NCBI RefSeq assembly: GCF_011762125.1
Contig: NZ_JAASQN010000004.1
Span: 372,001 to 436,000 of the forward strand
Length of the DNA: 64,000 bases
Direction of reading: 5' to 3'
DNA from: Sphingopyxis panaciterrae
GTDB lineage: Bacteria > Pseudomonadota > Alphaproteobacteria > Sphingomonadales > Sphingomonadaceae
The notes under the pieces were generated by a model. The model saw only the letters and a list, made by a program, of their open reading frames with translations, was not told the origin of the DNA and did no database searches. A program made the position numbers and the translations under genes. Shown here one piece after another: positions 9,335 to 16,478 of the stretch; the first letter of the stretch is position 1, and each line of letters opens with the position of its first letter.

Positions 9335-10393
9335 TCAGACGGCGATGGGCAAGGCACGCGCCGCATCGAGCGGCCGCGCATCGATCCACTGACGCACGTC
9401 GAAGCTTTCGGGAATGAAATTCCAGCGATGCAGGAAGTCGGTGAAATGCTGGATGCCGGCGATCGACTGTTCGGACAGATCGGTCTTCAGCCGTTTCTGT
9501 GCGTCTTCGCCATAAGCGATGCTGACCCAATATTCGCTGCTGTTGGTCTCGCGCGCGAGATAGCGGCGAACCTCGGACGGATGCGCCTGTGCCCAGGCCT
9601 CAGCGCGAAGCACCTGTTCGACGATCGTCACCGCGGCGTCGAAATGATTGTCGAGAAGATGCCCGTCGACCGCGAGTGTCCGCGGCGTGCCATTGTTCGC
9701 ACGCACGAGCGGATCGGGATGGATGCCGGTGTCGATCACCGTCGTCAGTCCGAACTGATGGGCGATCTGCGCGCCCGATGCGCCTTTGAGGAAGATCGCA
9801 TCGACCTCGCCGCGCAGCAGCGCGATGAGCTCCAGATTATTGGCGCGGGCGCGCGTCGTGCTGCGGCCGTTCCAGGCGAGCGTGCCGCCGACATTTTCCG
9901 CCTGCCCGTCACTATAGTGCGTGTCGATATCCTGGTCGACGATCTCGACGTCGGACACTTCGAGACCTTCGAGCCGCAAGGCGTTTTCAAGCCCGCGAAG
10001 CGCCTGCGCGCGGGTGAAGTCGATCTCGACAGTCTTCCAGTTGGGCAGGCCGAAGCGCCGTCCCTTGAGATCGCGCACCGAGGTGATGCCCGATTCGGGG
10101 CTCGCAAGGATCAACTGCGTCTCATCGGCCCAGGACAAGCCGATCACGCGCGTATCGCGCCCGCGCGCCTTCGCGCTGATCGCAGGGATATTGCCGCCGT
10201 GGCGAACCGAATTCTGCACCGTGTGCGAGAAATGGGATTCGCGCTTCGCAAAATCATTCGATTCGAGGAGCGACGAGAGGCTCGTGCCCTGATCGGCAAA
10301 CGCCTGCTCCAGCCATCCTTGCTGCAACGCGATGCCGAGCCCGGTCGGGACCGGACAGCGCGTATACCAGAGCGTGTCGAGTTTCTGGCTCAT
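9335..10393 (-). CDS. DszB-like desulfinase / substrate-binding-protein-fold protein (paralogue 1)
   Basis: The 352-residue protein has the SsuA/NMT1 bilobed fold but no signal peptide: it starts MSQKLDTLWYTRCPVPT. It carries the marks of DszB, the 2'-hydroxybiphenyl-2-sulfinate desulfinase: Cys13 in CPVP (DszB Cys27), and His54-x9-Arg64-x-Gly-Gly (DszB His60, Arg70, Gly72-Gly73). Other conserved parts are VIGLSWADETQLILA, SVRDLKGRRFGLPNW, an RANNGTPRT turn and the C-terminal FLHRWNFIPESFDVRQWID. Automatic pipelines would probably call it an ABC solute-binding protein. The cytoplasmic location, the active-site pattern and its position 11 bases after a DszA-family gene favour an enzyme that releases sulfite from a sulfinate. 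A GGAG ribosome site is present. Confidence 0.75.
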   Translation of the reverse strand: MSQKLDTLWYTRCPVPTGLGIALQQGWLEQAFADQGTSLSSLLESNDFAKRESHFSHTVQNSVRHGGNIPAISAKARGRDTRVIGLSWADETQLILASPESGITSVRDLKGRRFGLPNWKTVEIDFTRAQALRGLENALRLEGLEVSDVEIVDQDIDTHYSDGQAENVGGTLAWNGRSTTRARANNLELIALLRGEVDAIFLKGASGAQIAHQFGLTTVIDTGIHPDPLVRANNGTPRTLAVDGHLLDNHFDAAVTIVEQVLRAEAWAQAHPSEVRRYLARETNSSEYWVSIAYGEDAQKRLKTDLSEQSIAGIQHFTDFLHRWNFIPESFDVRQWIDARPLDAARALPIAV

Positions 10394-10404
10394 GAACTAT
10401 CTCC

Positions 10405-11766
10405 TCAGTTCGCGGGTTCGAGGGCGGGTGCGGCGACGCTTGCCGCGCGGGTGTTGGGATTTTCGGGGCGCGGTAAATTCAAATGATCGCGCAGCGTCGT
10501 GCCCTCATATTCAGTTCGGAACAGGCCGCGGCGCTGGAGTTCCGGCACCACCAGATCGACGAAATCCTCCAGTGAACTCGGGAGCAGCGGCGGGATCAGG
10601 TTGAACCCGTCGGCGGCATCGCGCTCGAACCAGTCCTGGATCTGGTCGGCGATGTCCTTGGGCGTGCCGAGCACGACGCGGTGGCCGCGAACCGCGTTGA
10701 AGCGGAGGAAGAGCTGGCGGATGGTCAGATTCTCGCGCCGCGCGAGCGCGGTGAGTTGGCGCCAGCGGCCCTTGCCATTTTCGGGTTCGGGCAGATCGGG
10801 CAGCGGGCCATCGAGCGGGTACGCACTCACATCCTGGCCCATAAGGTTGAGGTCGCCGCCGAAGTCGACCTTCTCTTCCAGCGCACCGAACTTGTCCTGC
10901 GCTTCCTGCAAGCTCGATCCGATGGTGTAGGAAAGGCCCGGCATGACCTTCAGCGTATCGGGATCGCGGCCGTAACCGGTGACGCGGCCCTTCACATCCT
11001 TGTAGAAGGCCTGCGCATCCTCGATGAACTGCGCCGCCGCATAGATCATCTCGGCATGGCGCGCGGCGAAATCGCGCCCGACCTCCGAATTGCCCGCCTG
11101 CGCGAAGACCGGATAGCCCTGGATCGGACGCGGCATGTCGAGAATCGAATCGATGTGATAATAGGGCCCGCGATAATGGACCGGATGGACCGCATCGGCG
11201 TTCAGATAGACCCCGCTCTCCTTGTCGGCGCTGTCGAAGGCGTCATCCTCCCAGCTGTTCCACAGCGCCTTGGCCAGCTCGGTGAAATCATGCGCGCGGG
11301 CATAGCGCTCGGCGTGCGTCGCGGGCTGATCGATGCCGAAACTTTTCGCGGCTCCATCGGCGAGCGACGACACGATATTCCAGCCGGTCCGGCCGCCGCT
11401 GATATGATCGAGCGAGGCGAAACGCCGCGCGAGCGCATAGGGCTGCTCGAAATTGGTGTTCACCGTCGCGACCAGCCCGATGTGGCTGGTGATGCTCGCC
11501 AGCGCCGCGATCGCGGTGAGCGGCTCGAAGTCGAGAAAGGCGTGCCGCCGCTCGATCCCCCGCGTGCTGTCGCCGCTCTGGCCGACGAAATCGGCGAAGA
11601 AGGCCGCATCGAGCTTGCCACGTTCGGCGGTGCGGACGAGATCGGCCCAATAGCCAAAATCGGGCTTGCCGGTGCTTGCGGTTCCGGGCTGGCGCCAGGC
11701 GCCGGGATGGTGGCCATGCCGCGTGAGAAAGACAGCCAGCGCGAGTTGGCGTTTATGTTGGCTCAT
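10405..11766 (-). CDS. NtaA/SnaA/DszA-family FMN-dependent monooxygenase
   Basis: The 453-residue protein is the same length as DszA. It has the family pattern FLTRHGHHPGAWRQPGT, KLDAAFFADFVG, DHISGGRTGWNIVSS, MPRPIQGYPVFAQAGNS and VPELQRRGLFR, parallel to the gene at 4296-5645. It would use FMNH2 and O2 to oxidise a sulfone, sulfonate or related compound. The ATG at 11766 has GGAG upstream; the frame stays open back to 12408, but that stretch overlaps the aldolase-like gene. It lies directly before a DszB-like gene, the same order as dszA-dszB in Rhodococcus. That order supports a two-step C-S cleavage, which is an inference. Confidence 0.88.
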   Translation of the reverse strand: MSQHKRQLALAVFLTRHGHHPGAWRQPGTASTGKPDFGYWADLVRTAERGKLDAAFFADFVGQSGDSTRGIERRHAFLDFEPLTAIAALASITSHIGLVATVNTNFEQPYALARRFASLDHISGGRTGWNIVSSLADGAAKSFGIDQPATHAERYARAHDFTELAKALWNSWEDDAFDSADKESGVYLNADAVHPVHYRGPYYHIDSILDMPRPIQGYPVFAQAGNSEVGRDFAARHAEMIYAAAQFIEDAQAFYKDVKGRVTGYGRDPDTLKVMPGLSYTIGSSLQEAQDKFGALEEKVDFGGDLNLMGQDVSAYPLDGPLPDLPEPENGKGRWRQLTALARRENLTIRQLFLRFNAVRGHRVVLGTPKDIADQIQDWFERDAADGFNLIPPLLPSSLEDFVDLVVPELQRRGLFRTEYEGTTLRDHLNLPRPENPNTRAASVAAPALEPAN

Positions 11767-11833
11767 GGGATCGCTCCGCAAAAAGGATGGGTCCGGCGCC
11801 CGCGGCTCCCTTGGAGCGCGGGACGCCGCGACG

Positions 11834-12580
11834 TCATTCGGCGGCCTGCACCGCCGCTTCGGGCAGATGGATCGTGCCGTCGTCGTCGACACGGGCGTCG
11901 GGCGGGACAAGCTTGCCCATCTTCCACTGCTGTTCGAGCACGCCGGGACCGAAGGGCCGCGAGCCGCCGAGCGCCGCGGCGAGGATCTGGAACTGCGCGC
12001 CTTCCTCGAGCAGCACGATCGTGTTGGCGAGATCGCGAATGCCCTTCCAGCTCCAGATCGTCGCGCCGCCATTGGCCTCGACGATGCCAGGCACTTCGCG
12101 GTCCTGCTCGATCGCGTCGAGGATGAAGTCGGGTTCGCCCTGGCGGCGGTTGATATAGACCGGAAGCTTCGCGGTGAAGCGGAAGCGGCGGTTCGGCACA
12201 TAGAGCAGCGGCAGTTCCTGATGCGCCTGCGAATAGGCGCCGAGGTGTGGCGTATGAATGTGGCTGATCGCCTTGAAGTCGGGATATTTCTTGAAGATCT
12301 TGAGGTAGCGGGCTTCGCCGCCGGTCGCCTCGCCCCACAGGCGATTACCCTCGAAATCGATGACGCTGACGCGCGGCTTGTCGGGATCGTCTTCCCAAAG
12401 GCCGACATAGCTCAATGTCGCAATCTTCTCTTCGCCCGGGATACGGACCGCGAAACCCAGCGTGCCGCTCGCCGAGACGGTGCGGCTCTCGCGCAGCAGG
12501 CGAAAGGCGCGGCGCGCATCGTCGCTCGCCTGATTGATGAAGGCGATCGCCTCCGCGGACAGACCATTTGTATTGGACAT
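11834..12580 (-). CDS. Class II aldolase/adducin-family protein
   Basis: The 248-residue product has the class II aldolase/adducin fold: an N-terminal SASGTLGFAVRIPGEEK loop and a metal motif His107-x-His109-x2-His112 in SHIHTPH. The usual third metal site, an Asn-His-Gly near the C-terminal third, reads ANGGATIW here, so one expected His seems to be missing. Family members are Zn-dependent sugar-phosphate aldolases, MtnB dehydratases or decarboxylases. The substrate is unknown, and a role in breaking down the carbon skeleton of an organosulfur compound is a guess from context. It starts 3 bases after the upstream DszB-like stop with GGAGGA before the ATG. Confidence 0.8.
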   Translation of the reverse strand: MSNTNGLSAEAIAFINQASDDARRAFRLLRESRTVSASGTLGFAVRIPGEEKIATLSYVGLWEDDPDKPRVSVIDFEGNRLWGEATGGEARYLKIFKKYPDFKAISHIHTPHLGAYSQAHQELPLLYVPNRRFRFTAKLPVYINRRQGEPDFILDAIEQDREVPGIVEANGGATIWSWKGIRDLANTIVLLEEGAQFQILAAALGGSRPFGPGVLEQQWKMGKLVPPDARVDDDGTIHLPEAAVQAAE

Positions 12581-12583
12581 GAT

Positions 12584-13714
12584 TCAATTTCCTCCGGTTG
12601 AAAGGGTGGGATTGCGTTCGGCATTCAATTTGTAAGCCGCGTCCAGCGGTCGGCGATCGACCCAGTCCCCAAGCGCAAAATCGGCATCGAGGAAGCCGTG
12701 CGTGAACAGGAACCGCTTTTGCTGGTCGAGCAGCGCCAGCCGCTCGTCACCCAGTGTCGGATGCAAGCCTTCGTGGAGCCGCGCATAGGCCCGGTCGACC
12801 GAAGCGGCGCTGCCTTCGGTCTCATGCTCCAATATGTCGCGCAGGCGATTCGGCTGCGCCGCGACCCAGTCCGCCGCGCGGAGCGTCACGGCCAGAAAGC
12901 GGACCAGCAGATCGAAATGATCGTCGATCAGGCTCTGATGCACCGTGATCGGACGCGGGGTGCCGTTATTCACGCGGAAGCGCGGATCGGGCAGCGCGTC
13001 GAGATCGATCGCGACGACAAGTCCTGCCTCGCGCGCCTGATCGAGCGCGGCAGCGCCCTTCACATAAATGGCATCGACCCGGCCATCGGCGAGCGCCTCG
13101 ATCGGCCACAGGCGCCCGACGCCGCTGCGGCGTCCCTCGCTGCGCGGCAACAGGTCGCGGCCGGCACCGCCGATATTGCGCAATCGGTCGGGCGTCTCGA
13201 CCAGGGTCACATCGTCGAGCGTCAGTCCGGCAGACGCCAGCGCGCCCTTATAGCCCGCGAGCGACATGCCGCGCGCGATGCTGGTGCCGCGCACATGGTC
13301 CGGAATATCATTCTCGCTCCAGCCCGGGAGCGCCAAGCGCTTGCCTTCCAGGTCGGCGGCCGACGCGATGCCCGATCCGGGGCGCGCGAGGATCAGCTGG
13401 CTTTCCTCGATCCAGGTCAGGCCGACGAGCTTCGTCGGTTCGCGCTGGGCGCGCGCCGCGATGGCGAGCATGTTGCCGCCTTCGCGGATCAACGTCGGCA
13501 GGCGGTGGTCATAATGGTGGCGGCCGAGCTCGGATCCCGATTCCTGCAGCGTGCGGAGCGCGATCCCGTCGCTCTCGAAGGCCTCGGTCAGCCAGCCGAG
13601 CTTGTAGGCGATCCCCGTCGCGGTCGGCACCGGGCAGCGGGTGAACCATATTTCTTGCGGCAGCGTCGCCGCGCCGGAGCGCGGGGCTTGTTCGGGTTTC
13701 AACAGGGTCGACAC
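12584..13714 (-). CDS. DszB-like desulfinase / substrate-binding-protein-fold protein (paralogue 2), first gene of operon
   Basis: This 376-residue paralogue has Cys27 in FTRCPVPTATG, His67-x9-Arg77-x-Gly-Gly (HHYDHRLPTLIREGG), VGLTWIEESQLILARPGSG, an [13 protein letters not shown] turn and C-terminal FTHGFLDADFALGDWVD. Cys27 even has the same residue number as the catalytic Cys of DszB. No signal sequence is present, which argues against a periplasmic binding protein. The start is a GTG with GGGAG ten bases upstream. It heads the operon that runs to 5666, and a -24/-12 promoter lies 40-55 bases before it. The activity (sulfinate to sulfite plus hydrocarbon) is inferred from DszB. Confidence 0.75.
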   Translation of the reverse strand: MSTLLKPEQAPRSGAATLPQEIWFTRCPVPTATGIAYKLGWLTEAFESDGIALRTLQESGSELGRHHYDHRLPTLIREGGNMLAIAARAQREPTKLVGLTWIEESQLILARPGSGIASAADLEGKRLALPGWSENDIPDHVRGTSIARGMSLAGYKGALASAGLTLDDVTLVETPDRLRNIGGAGRDLLPRSEGRRSGVGRLWPIEALADGRVDAIYVKGAAALDQAREAGLVVAIDLDALPDPRFRVNNGTPRPITVHQSLIDDHFDLLVRFLAVTLRAADWVAAQPNRLRDILEHETEGSAASVDRAYARLHEGLHPTLGDERLALLDQQKRFLFTHGFLDADFALGDWVDRRPLDAAYKLNAERNPTLSTGGN

Positions 13715-13753
13715 GGATCGGCAGCTCCCGGCTCATTTCACGTCCGGTGATGA

Positions 13754-13768
13754 GCAAGAGCTATGCCA
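13754..13768 (-). promoter_or_regulatory. Sigma-54 (-24/-12) promoter for the 13714-to-5666 operon
   Basis: On the minus strand the sequence is CTGGCATAGCTCTTGCT, matching the sigma-54 consensus YTGGCACG-N4-TTGCW with exact spacing and both invariant GG and GC pairs. Transcription would start near 13743, leaving about 28 bases of leader that include the GGGAG site. Confidence 0.75.
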
Positions 13769-13833
13769 GTCGAAAATTCGGCTGAAATGCGACGTTCTTC
13801 ACGAAACGCCCTGCCCGGCGCTGCGGCATATTG

Positions 13834-13848
13834 AACAGCGGCGCTGTT
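13834..13848. promoter_or_regulatory. Inverted repeat, candidate activator site for the sigma-54 operon
   Basis: AACAGCG-G-CGCTGTT is a perfect palindrome with one central base. It lies about 70-80 bases upstream of the -24 element at 13768, a usual distance for a sigma-54 activator. A related half-site pair, TGCTGT-N7-ACAGCA, lies upstream of the receptor promoter at 25320-25338. The SfnR-like protein encoded next door would be the binding factor if this is correct. Confidence 0.35.
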
Positions 13849-13875
13849 GGATTTGCAGCCGCCGCTTGCCTACCG

Positions 13876-14979
13876 TCAGATCATGCCGAGATTTTTGAGA
13901 TGCGTGCGCACGACGTTGCGCGTCACGCCGAGGGCTTCGGCGGTCTTGATCTGGTTCTGGTTGGATTGCCGGAATGCCTCGGTCACCGTGAAGGCGACCA
14001 GCCGGTCGAGCAGGTTCGCATGGTCGCTCTTGATCAGGCGCCGTACGAAGGGCCGCATCGCATCCTCGAGCGAGCCTCCGGCGCCGTGGTCGAGTTCGCT
14101 CTCGCCGTCGTCGAGACCGAGATGCGCCGGCGAAATCCGGCCGTCCTCACAGACGAGCGTGCCGCGGTGGATGGCATTTTCAAGCTCGCGAATATTGCCC
14201 GGCCAATCGTGCTGGAACAGCGCTTCTTCGGCCGCGACGCTGAGGTCCAGGCGGCTGGCACGCACGCGCGCACCATAGACTTCGAGGAAGTGGCGCGCGA
14301 GCGGCAGGATGTCGGCGCGCCGTTCGCGTAGCGGAAGCAGCGAAATCGGGACGACCTGCAGCCGGTAATAGAGATCGGACCGGAAGCGGCCCTCCTTTAC
14401 CGCCTGCTGAAGCTCGACATTGGTCGCCGCGATCACCCGCACGTCGAGCGGTATCGGTTTGCGCGATCCGAGCCGGACCACTTCGCGCTCCTGCAGAACG
14501 CGCAGCAGCTTCACCTGCAATGCGAGCGGCAGATCGCCCAGTTCATCGAGAAATAAGGTGCCGCCGTTTGCCGCCTCGAACCAGCCCGGACGGGCAACGG
14601 CCGCGCCGGTAAAGGCGCCCTTCTCATATCCGAAGAGCTCGCCCTCGATCATCGATTCGGAAAAGGCGCCGCAGTTGACCGCGACGAACGGCGTGTCGGC
14701 GCGGCTGCTGAGGCTATGGACATAGCGCGCGACCAGTTCCTTGCCCGTCCCGGTCTCGCCCATGATGAGCACATGCGCATCGCTCGGCGCGACGCGCGCG
14801 ATCAGCGGAAGCAACGCGCGCGAGCGCGGATCGTTGAAAATGAGCGCGCGGGCACGGGGACCCACGGCATGGTGCGCGTCGCAATCATAGGCCAGCAGCG
14901 GCGGCCCGTCGCCCTTCGCGGCCGACATGAGCCCGACGTCCGCGGCGTGCGGAGTTCTTTCCGGTGAGGTGATTGTCAT
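13876..14979 (-). CDS. SfnR-type sigma-54-dependent transcriptional activator
   Basis: The 367-residue protein has a short N-terminus (about 45 residues) without a receiver, GAF or PAS domain, then an AAA+ sigma-54 activation domain: Walker A GETGTGKE (74-81), GAFTGA loop (121-126), Walker [11 protein letters not shown] with Asp145-Glu146. A Fis-type helix-turn-helix lies at the end ([20 protein letters not shown]). This architecture matches SfnR of Pseudomonas, which activates sulfone and other organosulfur genes when sulfate is limiting. Without a sensory domain, its level rather than a ligand probably sets activity. The ATG at 14979 follows GGAGGG; the open frame continues to 15186 but would overlap the next gene. 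Four sigma-54 promoters surround it. Confidence 0.88.
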   Translation of the reverse strand: MTITSPERTPHAADVGLMSAAKGDGPPLLAYDCDAHHAVGPRARALIFNDPRSRALLPLIARVAPSDAHVLIMGETGTGKELVARYVHSLSSRADTPFVAVNCGAFSESMIEGELFGYEKGAFTGAAVARPGWFEAANGGTLFLDELGDLPLALQVKLLRVLQEREVVRLGSRKPIPLDVRVIAATNVELQQAVKEGRFRSDLYYRLQVVPISLLPLRERRADILPLARHFLEVYGARVRASRLDLSVAAEEALFQHDWPGNIRELENAIHRGTLVCEDGRISPAHLGLDDGESELDHGAGGSLEDAMRPFVRRLIKSDHANLLDRLVAFTVTEAFRQSNQNQIKTAEALGVTRNVVRTHLKNLGMI

Positions 14980-15020
14980 GCGCCCTCCGTGCCTCATTGC
15001 GAGGGCCTCAACGCATAACA

Positions 15021-15030
15021 GACAATTGTC
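15021..15030. promoter_or_regulatory. Palindrome in the activator's upstream region
   Basis: GACAATTGTC is a perfect 10-bp palindrome about 45 bases upstream of the sigma-54 activator's start, in an AT-rich stretch of this otherwise GC-rich DNA. No -24/-12 element is visible here, so the activator is probably transcribed by another sigma factor. The palindrome could be the operator of a sulfur-status regulator, but I cannot name it. Confidence 0.3.
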
Positions 15031-15085
15031 ATCTATTTTAGTAGAATTTAAATTCCTGCGGCTAGCTGAGCTTTCAGCGGGGTGG

Positions 15086-16138
15086 TCAGAGCGACGGCAG
15101 CGCGGCGGCGCGCCGTTCGATGACCGCTTCGAGCGGCGCGGCACAAATCCAGTCGTCGATCGCGACAGGTGATTCGAGAAAGCCATGAAGCCAGAGGAAG
15201 TCGGCCTGGATTTTCAGCATCTGGATCCGCTCGTACGAAAGGTCGGGATGGAGCGAGCGATGAAAATTGTTCCGGTAGGCGGTCTCGACGCCATTGATCC
15301 CCGCGAGCGTCTCGCTTGCGACGATGGCTTTCACCTCGGGCAGATTATGGGCGGCCCAGTCCGCCGCGCGGAGGCTCTGTTCGAGGAAGCGTTCGACCAG
15401 ATCGGGATGGTGATCGATCATATGCTGGTGAACGACGATCGGCCGCGGCGTCCCGTTGTTCACACGGGCAAGGCGGCTCGGATAGGCATCGAGGTCGATC
15501 CCGATCTCTAGCCCCAGCCGGTGCGCGGCTTCTGCCGCGGCAGCGCCTTTCACATAGACCGCATCGACGCGGCCCGCGGCCAGCCACTCGAGACCGAGCC
15601 AGAGCCGGCGCATGCCCTCGGCGCTCGCCTGCTCGACCGGGGGCGCGGGGATTTCGACGAAACGGGCGTCGTCGAGGGTGAGGCCGCCGAGCGCCAGCGC
15701 ACTCTTTATACCATGGAGCGCCATGCCGCGCGCGATGCTCTCGCCGCGCGTGCGTGCGTAGCCGGGAAGCGCGAAGCACAGTCCCTTGAGATCGGCCGGA
15801 TCGAGAATGGCAGCGTCGCGACGCACCATGATCGCCTGGCGCTCGTCGATCCAGGTCAGGCCGATGACGCGGGTTGGCGCCCCCAGCGCGCGCGCCGCGA
15901 GGGCCTGGATGTTACCGCCCTCGCGAAAAAGGTGGCGCAGCTGATTTTCGGGATCGCTCTCGACCAGGTTCAGCCCCTGCTCCTGCACGCGCCCGACCGC
16001 GATGCCGTCGGGCGCAAAGGCCTCCGCCATCCAGCCCTTGGCCCATGCGATGCTCGAGGCGGCCGGCACGGGGCAGCGCGTGACCCACAGCTTGTCCAAA
16101 CCAACCGGCGCTGCGCTCGAAGCCTTTCGTTTCGGCAT
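15086..16138 (-). CDS. DszB-like desulfinase / substrate-binding-protein-fold protein (paralogue 3), active-site His replaced
   Basis: The 350-residue protein shares the family pattern: Cys22 in [11 protein letters not shown], Arg72-x-Gly-Gly (LFREGG), [17 protein letters not shown], an [13 protein letters not shown] turn and C-terminal [16 protein letters not shown]. The position that aligns with DszB His60 is Asp62 here, while Cys and Arg are kept. It may therefore act on a different substrate, have weak activity, or serve as a binding protein. There is no signal peptide. A GGGAGG site lies 5 bases before the ATG. It is transcribed toward the activator gene from a near-perfect sigma-54 promoter at 16236-16250. 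Confidence 0.72.
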   Translation of the reverse strand: MPKRKASSAAPVGLDKLWVTRCPVPAASSIAWAKGWMAEAFAPDGIAVGRVQEQGLNLVESDPENQLRHLFREGGNIQALAARALGAPTRVIGLTWIDERQAIMVRRDAAILDPADLKGLCFALPGYARTRGESIARGMALHGIKSALALGGLTLDDARFVEIPAPPVEQASAEGMRRLWLGLEWLAAGRVDAVYVKGAAAAEAAHRLGLEIGIDLDAYPSRLARVNNGTPRPIVVHQHMIDHHPDLVERFLEQSLRAADWAAHNLPEVKAIVASETLAGINGVETAYRNNFHRSLHPDLSYERIQMLKIQADFLWLHGFLESPVAIDDWICAAPLEAVIERRAAALPSL

Positions 16139-16235
16139 CCAACCTCCCTATCCTGCCCAAATAGCGGCCCGAAGGCAGCAGCACCAGCCGGAACAGGCAC
16201 TTGGCCACGCGTCCGCCATGCATGTCCGTCTGCTC

Positions 16236-16250
16236 GCAAAGCCCGTGCCA
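16236..16250 (-). promoter_or_regulatory. Sigma-54 (-24/-12) promoter for the third DszB-like gene
   Basis: The minus strand reads CTGGCACGGGCTTTGCG, a full match to TGGCACG-N4-TTGC. It lies about 100 bases before the ATG at 16138, giving a leader of about 85 bases. It sits in the 340-base divergent region 16139-16478, which holds no gene. An inverted repeat ACAGGCG-N15-CGCCTGT (16252-16280) is just upstream and might be an activator site. Confidence 0.82.
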
Positions 16251-16415
16251 GACAGGCGGCGCAAAGGCTGGCTCGCCTGTTTCGGCCCTTCGCGCCCGTC
16301 CCCCTCGGCACGACCGCTTCATTTCGCGCAATCCGCACGGAAAAAGTGCGTCAAAATCAGCACCCCCGCAAGCGCCCGGACGAGGGGCGCCGCGCGTGCG
16401 CGCCAATCCAGCGGT

Positions 16416-16431
16416 TGGCACAGGCCATGCA
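16416..16431 (+). promoter_or_regulatory. Sigma-54 (-24/-12) promoter for the sulfonate uptake operon
   Basis: The plus strand reads TTGGCACAGGCCATGCA: TGGCAC, five bases, then ATGCA in place of TTGCA. Spacing and both invariant GG and GC pairs are correct. Transcription would begin near 16442, about 37 bases before the GTG start at 16479. That start site would exclude the in-frame ATGs at 16431 and 16434. Confidence 0.7.
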
Positions 16432-16478
16432 TGATGGAGCGAGAGCTTTTCGAACCGGCCGGAACAGGGAGCATTTCA

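Noticed and set aside
7986..9392. A 468-codon plus-strand open frame
   Set aside because: It is antisense to the ABC exporter subunit and has no recognisable domain.
10405..12408. A 667-residue version of the DszA-family monooxygenase
   Set aside because: The extra N-terminal 214 residues overlap the aldolase-like gene in another frame and have no domain. An ATG at 11766 with GGAG gives the family length.
16431..16478. ATG starts at 16431 and 16434 for the sulfonate-binding lipoprotein
   Set aside because: They overlap the -12 element of the sigma-54 promoter and would precede the transcript start. The GTG at 16479 has a good ribosome site and gives a compact lipoprotein signal.
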